From assembly GCA_026989715.1 (NCBI GenBank), contig JALSIU010000022.1:1-32625 (forward strand): 32,625 nucleotides of DNA. Reading direction: 5' to 3'. The translations under genes and the position numbers were made by a program. The notes beneath the pieces are model-generated. The model had not been told where the DNA came from, searched no databases, and saw nothing but the letters and a program-made list of their open reading frames with translations. Below are positions 8,595-15,262 of the stretch, in pieces (the first letter of the stretch is position 1; each line of letters begins with the position of its first letter). This DNA is from Methylomonas sp. (GTDB taxonomy: Bacteria; Pseudomonadota; Gammaproteobacteria; Methylococcales; Methylomonadaceae).

Positions 8595-10244
8595 TTATAA
8601 CTCCTCATTATTATTGTCAACAGGCTCAATTGACCCCGGAATGACTCGCGCATCAAAATTAGCTTTTAATGCTTGAATATTTACATCATTATCTATTGCA
8701 GTCTCCGCCTCTTGTTGCCGATTCTGCTTATCTTTATACATTTTGACTGCAGGCGTATCACTATTGACATCTTCAACCCTAATTGTCAATTTAAGCGGTT
8801 TGCCAAAATAATTTTGTATAGCCGTTTGTAACTTCTCTTGTGAACGCGCACTTCTTATTTGCGCGCGTTTGGTATCTAAAATCAATAGGCACTCATGCTC
8901 ATCTACGTTGCCTAAAATACAATTATTCGCCAGTTCACGCGTTAAGCCCTTCAACCCCATAGCCACCACCATATCATGCCACGGAATATCTGTCGGATTG
9001 CCACTGGATGACGATACAGCACCCGTAGGTGCAACAGATTCCACTATGTTTTGTGCAATAACCGGCTTAGGTGCCGACTGCACGACCGATGGTGAATTAG
9101 GCTTAGGTGTTACGATAGGATTTGCTTTAACGGCCATGCTAGAATTGGCAGAAACCGCCACACCTTGTGGATTAAATGCTAGCATCCGCAGCATAATCAT
9201 CTCAAACCCTGCTTTAGGGTCAGGCGCTAAGCTTAAATCTTTTTGCCCCAATAGTGCAATTTGATAGTAAAGCTGGAGCTGTTCTGCTGTAAATAAAGGA
9301 CTTAAAGCACTTAGCATGTCAACGTCATCATCACTCTCCACACTGGCCGGCACTACTTGCACCAATGTCAATCGATGCACTACATGTAAAATTTGTTGTA
9401 AAATATCAGCAAAATTAGGTGATAATTGCGCCATACTATCAATATGTTGCAAAATTTGTTCAGCATTATTTGCGGCCAAACTATGCAACAAGTCCTCAAC
9501 AGGTTGCTGAGCAACGGTCCCCAGCATCTGACTGACCACCTCAGCACTGACCACATCATTACCATACACAATCGCTTGATCTAATAAGCTCAAGCCATCA
9601 CGCATACTACCATCAGCCGCCCGCGCCAATAATTTCAAAGCGGACATTTCATATTCAATTTTTTCTTCACCCAAAATAAAACGCATTTGTTCACTAATTT
9701 GCGTTGGTGTTAAACGCTTTAGGTTAAATTGTAAACAACGGGATAAAACAGTAACGGGAATTTTTTGCGGGTCGGTCGTCGCCAATAAGAACTTCACATG
9801 ATCAGGCGGCTCTTCCAAGGTTTTTAACAAGGCATTAAAACTATGCCCGGAAAGCATATGTACCTCATCAATAATATACACTTTATATTGACCACTATTA
9901 GGCGCATACTGTGCATTATCTAATAAATCACGGGTATCTTCGACTTTGGTACGTGAGGCAGCATCGACTTCGATAAGGTCTAAAAAACGCCCTTCATCCA
10001 GTGCTTGACAAACAGCGCATTGACCACAAGGATTAAAGTCTTGTAGATTTTCGCAATTAATGGCTTTTGCTAAAATTCGAGCAATAGTCGTTTTACCTAC
10101 GCCACGCGTGCCAGTAAATAAATAGGCATGATGCAGACGATTATGCTGTAAAGCATTCATTAAAGATTGACTGACGTGCTCTTGACCAACAATTTCAGTG
10201 AAATTATGGGGGCGCCATTTCCTGGCGAGAACCTGATGATTCAT
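8595..10244 (-). CDS. dnaX: DnaX, DNA polymerase III tau subunit
   Basis: Clamp-loader ATPase and organiser of the replicative polymerase. Starting at ATG 10244 gives 549 aa beginning MNHQVLARKWRP, the family N terminus. The ORF track's extra 16 residues come from reading through the 3' end of the 4.5S RNA gene and are rejected. Motifs: Walker A GTRGVGKTT (45-53), zinc module CENLQDFNPCGQCAVC, Walker B IIDEVHML and sensor LLATTDPQKIPVTVLSRC. A Pro/Ser/Val-rich linker (about 375-425) precedes the tau-specific C-terminal region. I saw no AAAAAAG-type slippery heptamer near the position used by E. coli, so a gamma form made by frameshifting is not evident. The start codon sits in a small hairpin (CTGAT-ATGAATC-ATCAG) with no strong ribosome binding site. 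Confidence 0.97.
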   Translation of the reverse strand: MNHQVLARKWRPHNFTEIVGQEHVSQSLMNALQHNRLHHAYLFTGTRGVGKTTIARILAKAINCENLQDFNPCGQCAVCQALDEGRFLDLIEVDAASRTKVEDTRDLLDNAQYAPNSGQYKVYIIDEVHMLSGHSFNALLKTLEEPPDHVKFLLATTDPQKIPVTVLSRCLQFNLKRLTPTQISEQMRFILGEEKIEYEMSALKLLARAADGSMRDGLSLLDQAIVYGNDVVSAEVVSQMLGTVAQQPVEDLLHSLAANNAEQILQHIDSMAQLSPNFADILQQILHVVHRLTLVQVVPASVESDDDVDMLSALSPLFTAEQLQLYYQIALLGQKDLSLAPDPKAGFEMIMLRMLAFNPQGVAVSANSSMAVKANPIVTPKPNSPSVVQSAPKPVIAQNIVESVAPTGAVSSSSGNPTDIPWHDMVVAMGLKGLTRELANNCILGNVDEHECLLILDTKRAQIRSARSQEKLQTAIQNYFGKPLKLTIRVEDVNSDTPAVKMYKDKQNRQQEAETAIDNDVNIQALKANFDARVIPGSIEPVDNNNEEL

Positions 10245-10274
10245 ATCAGAGTGGAGAGTGTAGAGATTGGGCGG

Positions 10275-10380
10275 ATACCATGCCAGCCACATCTCGGCAC
10301 ACGAATCTTCTGCTACCGTTGCTCCCTTCCGGACCTGGCGGAGTTGACAGAATATCGTTGCGAGAGGACCGACATGGTAA
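10275..10380 (-). ncRNA. ffs: 4.5S RNA, signal recognition particle RNA (small bacterial type)
   Basis: RNA scaffold of the bacterial signal recognition particle; it binds Ffh and targets membrane proteins co-translationally. The minus strand carries the conserved apical hairpin with a GGAA tetraloop and asymmetric loops (CAGGTCCGGAAGGGAGCA), followed by the conserved GTGTGCCGAGATGTGGCTGG. The ends pair: TACCATGTCGGTC at the 5' side (from 10379) matches GGCTGGCATGGTA at the 3' side (to 10276), with G.U pairs and one G-T mismatch. Exact mature ends are estimated. A location just upstream of dnaX is common in gammaproteobacteria. ORFs on either strand here (10167-10493, and the dnaX extension) are shadows of this RNA. 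Confidence 0.95.
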
Positions 10381-10417
10381 CCATAATGTCGACAACCACT
10401 AGCGTTGAAGAAGACGT

Positions 10418-10446
10418 ATTATGCGACAATTATTTAAACAGCGCAA
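10418..10446 (-). promoter_or_regulatory. Sigma-70 promoter of ffs (and probably dnaX)
   Basis: On the minus strand, a -35 TTGCGC (10446-10441) and a -10 CATAAT (10423-10418) are separated by exactly 17 bp. Transcription would begin around 10411, about 30 nt before the predicted mature 4.5S RNA end. This fits a 5' leader removed by RNase P, as in E. coli. Confidence 0.6.
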
Positions 10447-10553
10447 GAAAAAAACACCTTTTTTATAAAATCCTTACGATAACAAACACATAAGCCAAAA
10501 TATCGCCCACAGAGACGGTTGCCAATGCAATTAAGCTTGTCACAACAAATCGC

Positions 10554-10580
10554 TTAGCTCCTCATAGTGGGAGGCACTAA
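10554..10580 (-). terminator. Hairpin downstream of the PP2C/kinase gene
   Basis: On the minus strand TTAGTGCCTC (10580-10571) pairs with GAGGAGCTAA (10563-10554), a 10-position stem with one mismatch and one G.U, and a 7-nt loop. It lies 19-45 nt after the kinase stop and before the ffs promoter. The following GCGATTTGTTGTG is not a strong U-tract, so it could be a weak terminator or a 3'-end stabiliser. Confidence 0.4.
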
Positions 10581-10598
10581 CTCAACAATAAAAAATTA

Positions 10599-12338
10599 TC
10601 ACGAAGGTTTAAGCAATAAATAAAGCAAAATACAATTGCCTAATACCGAAACAGCACACATAACGCGCCAAACAGCGACCGGGTTGCGTTCCATCAATGG
10701 CAAATCTATAGAATTTCGTAAAAATTCAGGGTTTGGCGTACTCAAGTCATGTACAAATTCTGACAACTCCTCATAGCGCAACTTCGGCTCGAGAGCAGTC
10801 GCCTTCTTTAACGCCCCATCAATCCATATTGGTACCATGGTATTTTTATGAAAGCTAGGCACATATTTTAGCTTTGCCAAATTCAATTTATTAGGTTTTT
10901 CCGGCATATCCCCTCCAAAAGGCAACGCGCCATTAATCATTTCGTAAGCAATAACCCCTAAAGAATATAAATCCGACTGCACTGACCCGCGCTGCCCTAA
11001 ATGATACTCTGGCGCCGTGTAATTTAATGTGCCTAATATATTCTCATCTCCTCCCTGCTCTAACGGCGTAATTTCAGTAATCCCTGCTATTTTTACCGAA
11101 CCAAAATCAATAATTTTAACCACCCCTTGCGTATCAATCATAATATTTTCAGGCTTTAAATCCTGATGCAACATCTCCATACGATGCAAAGCACGCAAGC
11201 CCTTGGCAATTTGCTCAATAATGAAGCGAATCTCACGAATATAGGGTTTAGGATGATTATCAATCCACTCTCTTAAGGTCTGACCTTCAAGGTATTCGGT
11301 TACATAATAAATACAACTTTTCTCCCTATCCGAATCAAGTATTTTCAGCACATTCTCATGCTTTATACGCTTTCCAGCCCATTCTTCATGTAAAAAATGT
11401 TCTATATAATGCGTATCATCCTCATATAAAACGGAAGGCGTTTTTAAAATGACTCGGATACCCGTTTTAGTGTCAAAAGCACGATAAATTTGGGTACGTT
11501 TACTCGCATGCAATTCTGCTTCAATTTTATAGCCATCCAATACCATCCCCACATCTAATGGCGGAGGGAAAGGTAAATTATCATACTGACGCAGCACCTC
11601 ATCCTCTAAGGCAAGCGGCAGTTCTTCAATACGAAAAATCTGACAACTTAAATTATCATCACTATGATTATCACTTGCACATTGTGTAATTTGCTTAGCA
11701 ATCGCATCCCAATCATCACCCGACAATAAAAGCGATTTGAGTGTTTTTTCGGCAATAAAATCATGCACCCCATCGGTGCTCATAAAAAATATATCCCCTT
11801 TTTCCAACGCAACCGACTTATAATCGACTTCTAGGCGCGGCTCGATCCCCATCGCACGATTTAAATAACTTTTTTCTTCCGAAACCCAAACACGATGATC
11901 ACGCGTCAACTGTTCCAAATCACCCTGCCGCAATCGGTAGATACGCGAGTCGCCAATATGTAACAAATGTGCCGTCTTTGACTTAAGCACCGCAATACTT
12001 AAAGTGCTTACCATGCCTTTAGTCGACTGATAGCGTTGCTGCCCTTGACTATATAGCCACGAATTTGTTGCAGATAAAATTTTCTGTCCGGCTTGCTTAA
12101 CCGACCACGAATCAGGCGTACTATAATAATCGCTTAAAAAACCAGCCACACAACAATGACTTGCTTCATGCCCTGCATCACTGCCACTCATGCCGTCGGC
12201 AATCGCCGCCACAATACCTTTATAGGTTAATTGCGCCCCTTCCGGCATCATCGCACCTAAAAAGTCTTCATTACGCGCCTTAATACCTTGATCCGTATAA
12301 GAGCCGATTGATATTTTCAGAGTTGGTTTTTGGGTCAT
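10599..12338 (-). CDS. Bifunctional PP2C protein phosphatase / Ser-Thr kinase, membrane-anchored
   Basis: One 579-aa polypeptide with opposing phospho-signalling activities. Residues about 1-240 are a PP2C phosphatase with its metal-binding motifs: ARNEDFLG, IADGMSGSDAG, HIGDSRIYRL, STDGVHDF and DDNLSCQIF. Residues about 270-530 are a Hanks-type kinase: lysine in VILKTPS, catalytic loop HQDLKPENIM (the usual HRD is HQD), DFGSVKI, then an APE-like TAPEYH. A single C-terminal membrane helix (VMCAVSVLGNCILLYLLL) anchors it with both domains in the cytoplasm. It follows the nitrate transporter gene in the same direction, 149 nt away, with a strong hairpin between. Kinase/phosphatase fusions beside NarK/NasA transporters recur in gammaproteobacteria. 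A role in adjusting nitrate uptake or assimilation is inferred; the substrate is unknown. Confidence 0.93.
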   Translation of the reverse strand: MTQKPTLKISIGSYTDQGIKARNEDFLGAMMPEGAQLTYKGIVAAIADGMSGSDAGHEASHCCVAGFLSDYYSTPDSWSVKQAGQKILSATNSWLYSQGQQRYQSTKGMVSTLSIAVLKSKTAHLLHIGDSRIYRLRQGDLEQLTRDHRVWVSEEKSYLNRAMGIEPRLEVDYKSVALEKGDIFFMSTDGVHDFIAEKTLKSLLLSGDDWDAIAKQITQCASDNHSDDNLSCQIFRIEELPLALEDEVLRQYDNLPFPPPLDVGMVLDGYKIEAELHASKRTQIYRAFDTKTGIRVILKTPSVLYEDDTHYIEHFLHEEWAGKRIKHENVLKILDSDREKSCIYYVTEYLEGQTLREWIDNHPKPYIREIRFIIEQIAKGLRALHRMEMLHQDLKPENIMIDTQGVVKIIDFGSVKIAGITEITPLEQGGDENILGTLNYTAPEYHLGQRGSVQSDLYSLGVIAYEMINGALPFGGDMPEKPNKLNLAKLKYVPSFHKNTMVPIWIDGALKKATALEPKLRYEELSEFVHDLSTPNPEFLRNSIDLPLMERNPVAVWRVMCAVSVLGNCILLYLLLKPS

Positions 12339-12366
12339 AGGTATTGTTTAACAAGTGCATCAAGAC

Positions 12367-12417
12367 AAGAGAAACCTTTCAGTACGACAATCAGGTACGC
12401 AACAAAAGGCTCCTCTT
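12367..12417 (-). other. Intercistronic RNA hairpin between narK and the PP2C/kinase gene
   Basis: On the minus strand AAGAGGAGCCTTT (12417-12405) pairs with AAAGGTTTCTCTT (12379-12367), a 13-bp stem with two G.U pairs. An inner GTAC/GTAC stem lies in the loop. On the plus strand the two G.U pairs would be A-C mismatches, so the fold is specific to the transcript of these genes. It ends 28 nt before the kinase ATG. It is not followed by a U-run, so I read it as an attenuator, processing site or mRNA stabiliser rather than a simple terminator. Confidence 0.6.
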
Positions 12418-12487
12418 AAAGAATTATATTAGGGATAGATATTGTACCAAATAAGCTAGACACAAAATGCTTACCGGCCACATGCTT

Positions 12488-13966
12488 TTAAGTTAACTCA
12501 ATCATTTCCACCGTACCATCTTCTTGCACTTCTACCATGTGCCCTTGTGGCTCTTCAATAAATTGTACGGCCACTAAAACAATCAAAGCCCCGCCTGCAA
12601 TCACCATAAAAAACACAGAAGGGGAAACAAATGATAGTACCGTTAAAAATAACACAGCACCCACATTACCATACGCGCCAACCATGCCGGCTATTTGCCC
12701 GGTCATACGCCGTTTAATCAAGGGAACCATTGCAAACACAGCTCCTTCACCGGCTTGCACAAAAAAAGAGCAACACATTGTCAATATAATCACCGCATAA
12801 ATTGGCCACTCAGGTGTAATTAAGGATAGACAATAATAACCGATGGACAAACCGATAATAAAAATAGACAAGGATAATTTACGACCAAACTTATCACTAA
12901 TCCATCCCCCACCAGGACGTGCTACCAAGTTCATAAAAGCAAAACCTGCCGCAGAAAAACCGGCCTGCACCATAGTAATGCCTTGTGATTCATGAAAGGT
13001 ATCATAAAAGAACATCGGCAACATAGAAACAACTGCCAGCTCTGAACCAAAAGTAATCAAATAAGCCAAATCCAAAATCGCAACCTGCTTAAATTTATAT
13101 TTATGAATCTCATCGACAGCTTGCGTTAAATGCTCTTCATTGACATGAATAATTTTATGCACGTTATAGAAAAATAAAACCCAAATACCGATATAAACAA
13201 ATAGTGCGGCAATATTCGATAACAACCCTACACCGGCAGGTGATAGCTTCCACGTTAATAAGCTTAGCGTTGCATATAAGGGGATTGTCATCAAGACATA
13301 AAAGAACAAATCACGGATACTGCTAACTTCCATTGCCCCTGCTTTTTTAGGCTTAAAATAAGTAGAGCCTTTAGGTGTATCGCTGACACTAAAAAAATAA
13401 ATAACAGAGTAGATTAAAGAGACTACACCCGTTGTAGCAATCGCATAACGCCAACCATCATCGCCACCAAAAACAAGTGCCAAAGTAGGCAAACTCATCG
13501 CCGCGGCAGCTGAACCAAAATTACCCCAGCCCCCATAAATCCCTTCTGCTATACCCACTTGCTTTGCTGGAAACCACTCACCAACCATACGAATACCGAT
13601 AACAAAACCGGCACCGACAAAGCCTGATAAAAACCGCGCCAAAGCGAGTTGCTCAAAGCTATCAGCAAACGCAAACAAAAAGGTCGGCAAACTGCCTAAA
13701 GCCAACAGAATAGAATAAGTTCGTTTAGGGCCAAACTTATCGACCAGAATACCGATCACAATACGCGCAGGAATAGTCAACGCAACATTTAAAATCAAGA
13801 TGGTCTTAATTTCAGATTTGCTCATCCCTAAGCTATCAGCAATCACCAGCATTAAAGGCGCGTGACTGAACCAAACAACAAAGGAGATAAAAAAAGCAAT
13901 CCAGGTAGTATGCAGAATTTTCATTCTGCCCGAAAAAGAAAAAAAGTTTAATGTCTGCGTACTCAT
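12488..13966 (-). CDS. narK: NarK/NasA-type nitrate/nitrite transporter (MFS)
   Basis: Inner-membrane major facilitator protein for nitrate uptake or nitrate/nitrite exchange. It has 492 aa and about 12 membrane helices. Both nitrate-signature stretches are present: [15 protein letters not shown] in helix 5 and [13 protein letters not shown] in helix 11. The substrate-binding arginine region reads [14 protein letters not shown], and the MFS loop motif is [10 protein letters not shown] with a second copy [13 protein letters not shown] 13966 has a GGGAG ribosome binding site. No nitrate reductase gene is nearby. The upstream sigma-54-like promoter and NtrC-like site favour an assimilatory (NasA-like) role over a respiratory one. 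The downstream kinase/phosphatase is probably co-transcribed. Confidence 0.93.
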   Translation of the reverse strand: MSTQTLNFFSFSGRMKILHTTWIAFFISFVVWFSHAPLMLVIADSLGMSKSEIKTILILNVALTIPARIVIGILVDKFGPKRTYSILLALGSLPTFLFAFADSFEQLALARFLSGFVGAGFVIGIRMVGEWFPAKQVGIAEGIYGGWGNFGSAAAAMSLPTLALVFGGDDGWRYAIATTGVVSLIYSVIYFFSVSDTPKGSTYFKPKKAGAMEVSSIRDLFFYVLMTIPLYATLSLLTWKLSPAGVGLLSNIAALFVYIGIWVLFFYNVHKIIHVNEEHLTQAVDEIHKYKFKQVAILDLAYLITFGSELAVVSMLPMFFYDTFHESQGITMVQAGFSAAGFAFMNLVARPGGGWISDKFGRKLSLSIFIIGLSIGYYCLSLITPEWPIYAVIILTMCCSFFVQAGEGAVFAMVPLIKRRMTGQIAGMVGAYGNVGAVLFLTVLSFVSPSVFFMVIAGGALIVLVAVQFIEEPQGHMVEVQEDGTVEMIELT

Positions 13967-14006
13967 ACACGAGCTCCCTAAAAATAATTAATAACACACT
14001 CAAGAG

Positions 14007-14024
14007 AAGCATAATGCATGCCAA
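14007..14024 (-). promoter_or_regulatory. Candidate sigma-54 promoter of narK
   Basis: The minus strand reads TTGGCATGCATTATGCTT. The GG at -24 and GC at -12 have the required 12-bp separation, and the match to TGGCACG-N4-TTGCW is close (TGGCATG-CATT-ATGCT). The predicted start site lies near 13997, about 30 nt before the narK ATG. No better sigma-70 promoter is visible close to the gene. Confidence 0.55.
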
Positions 14025-14151
14025 TTAAAACAAGCTACTGATTTTATATATTTTTAAACCATAAATACTCTCATTCTAAATTGAAATAATATCCCGATAA
14101 GAAAAAATATTATCACAACAAGCACAAAACGCACCGTTTCAGCAACAATTA

Positions 14152-14166
14152 GCACAAAAAGAGTGC
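14152..14166. promoter_or_regulatory. NtrC-like enhancer site
   Basis: GCAC-AAAAAGA-GTGC has the half-sites GCAC and GTGC with the 7-bp spacing of NtrC binding sites. It lies about 160 bp upstream of the predicted sigma-54 start, a normal enhancer distance. The inner bases do not match the strongest consensus (GCACC-N5-GGTGC), and only one site is clear. Confidence 0.4.
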
Positions 14167-14214
14167 AGGAAATAAAAATTGTATAGAATTAACAAAAAAG
14201 AGGGGAACTTAATG

Positions 14215-14252
14215 TATGCTTAAAAAATGATTCAATTTCGTTTTTAAGCATA
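14215..14252. repeat. Perfect 12-bp inverted repeat TATGCTTAAAAA / TTTTTAAGCATA
   Basis: Arms 14215-14226 and 14241-14252 match perfectly around a 14-nt loop. As RNA on either strand it would be a hairpin with an A/U-rich inner stem. It could be a terminator for minus-strand transcripts coming from the 43-aa ORF, or a protein-binding site upstream of narK. The core TAAGCATA recurs nearby (14282 and 14634), and AAGCATA lies inside the sigma-54 candidate. Confidence 0.55.
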
Positions 14253-14411
14253 ACGACCAACACCGAAAATCACTTATCGTATAAGCATAATGTGCAAAAA
14301 GGCTTTAGCCGCAACAACTAAGCTATCACAACTAAAACCACGCCAACATAAATAAAACAACTTGCTAACCCTGTAAACTACTACTTATAGCCAAAGTGAG
14401 CTTTTTAAAGA
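14253..14411. other. Noncoding AT-rich spacer
   Basis: Part of the 445-bp gap between narK and the 43-aa ORF. I see no convincing coding frame here. It holds another TAAGCATA copy (14282) next to the imperfect palindrome CTTAT-CGT-ATAAG. A short GGCT-AA-AGCC-TTTTT terminator-like hairpin also lies on the minus strand near 14299-14312; its stem is only 4 bp, so it is weak. Confidence 0.4.
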
Positions 14412-14543
14412 TTATATGACAAAACCTTGCAAATAAATCAGCATTGCAAATACCGATAATACAAATACGGGTATCTCACCGACAATACCATCTATCACAT
14501 ACGTAGCATACAAAACCGTTAACAAATAAATTATTTCAGTCAT
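14412..14543 (-). CDS. Predicted 43-aa membrane microprotein
   Basis: Too short for the ORF track. The minus-strand reading begins MTEIIYLLTVLYATYVIDGI and continues VGEIPVFVLSVFAMLIYLQG to FVI-stop. It would have two hydrophobic segments (about residues 4-16 and 25-43) split by an acidic turn (VIDGIVGEIP). A GGGAGAGAG Shine-Dalgarno tract lies about 8 nt before the ATG, unusually good for this window. I do not recognise the family. It lies 150 bp after the cyclic-nucleotide-binding gene on the same strand. Support comes from the ribosome binding site and the clean membrane-like composition; no homology could be tested. Confidence 0.5.
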   Translation of the reverse strand: MTEIIYLLTVLYATYVIDGIVGEIPVFVLSVFAMLIYLQGFVI

Positions 14544-14693
14544 ACCTAATCTCTCTCCCATTCATATCATTTGAAAAAGCTATAAAAAATCTCTTAGACC
14601 CTGCAAATAGTGGCCTTAACGATACCCATCGAATAAGCATAGTAGCATAAGTCGCCCCTCAAAAAGATAAATTTCATATTTTAAGAAAGAACT

Positions 14694-15170
14694 TTATTGC
14701 AAATATCTATCAATATCATGCACTTTAAGACCCCAAGCCATTAAGTGCTCAACACGCTGATTGGCAATATCTAAACGGGTTACAAACGATTGAAACACCT
14801 GCTTATAAAAGAGATAACCAAGAATCGGATGAGCATCTAAAAAAATACTCAACCTTGCACCATTAATTTCTACAACAACACTATCCGTTGCGGCCAAAAC
14901 TGTCGCCATACGCACACTAGACGCATGCAAACAGGTTTCACCAAAAACACTTCCTGTCTCCAAATCACAAAAACCCGGCTGAATATTTTTATGCTCACCT
15001 AGCTCCACATGACCGGTTACTCTCAGTATTCCTGACTCGACAACAAAGAGCGTTTTACCAATATCACCTTGCTTTACAAGCACTTCATTTGCTTTAACAG
15101 TACGCCGAGTCCATGCCACTCCTTCTACAAATTGTGGGTTTTCCAAGATTTCTTTTAATGTATTGTCCAA
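14694..15170 (-). CDS. Cyclic-nucleotide-binding domain protein (no HTH)
   Basis: A 158-aa protein made almost entirely of a Crp-type cNMP-binding beta barrel. VLVKQGDIGKTLFVVESGILRV starts it (quoted to VLVKQGDIGKTLFVVESG), and GSVFGETCLHASSVRMATVLA is the phosphate-binding cassette region (quoted to GSVFGETCLHASSVRMA). The Arg after SSV is the typical ligand arginine. A helical C-terminal tail follows, but no DNA-binding helix-turn-helix, so it is not a Crp-like transcription factor. It may instead sense a nucleotide and act through a partner protein. TTG at 15170 is the only plausible start, with AGG upstream. It is downstream of the sugar transferase gene with a 92-nt gap, so a link to polysaccharide output is possible but inferred. 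Confidence 0.85.
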   Translation of the reverse strand: MDNTLKEILENPQFVEGVAWTRRTVKANEVLVKQGDIGKTLFVVESGILRVTGHVELGEHKNIQPGFCDLETGSVFGETCLHASSVRMATVLAATDSVVVEINGARLSIFLDAHPILGYLFYKQVFQSFVTRLDIANQRVEHLMAWGLKVHDIDRYLQ

Positions 15171-15262
15171 AATAATACCTACTGTCCGACTCTGGCAATC
15201 ATAGATGTCGCCTCTAAATTTAGGTGCCCTTTACTTAAAACACGCCCTACTAGCACTTATCA

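Noticed and set aside
10245-10292. 16-residue N-terminal extension of DnaX in the ORF track
   Set aside because: It translates the 3' end of the 4.5S RNA; the family N terminus begins at the internal Met (MNHQVLARKWRP).
10167-10493. 108-aa plus-strand ORF
   Set aside because: It runs antisense through the dnaX start and the whole 4.5S RNA gene and its leader; RNA conservation explains the sequence.
13836-14024. 62-aa minus-strand ORF upstream of narK
   Set aside because: It overlaps the narK N terminus in another frame and its start coincides with the sigma-54 promoter candidate.
14544-14693. Possible riboswitch leader ahead of the 43-aa ORF (GAGGGGCGACTTATGC...)
   Set aside because: I could not match it to a known riboswitch core or find a consistent set of long stems.
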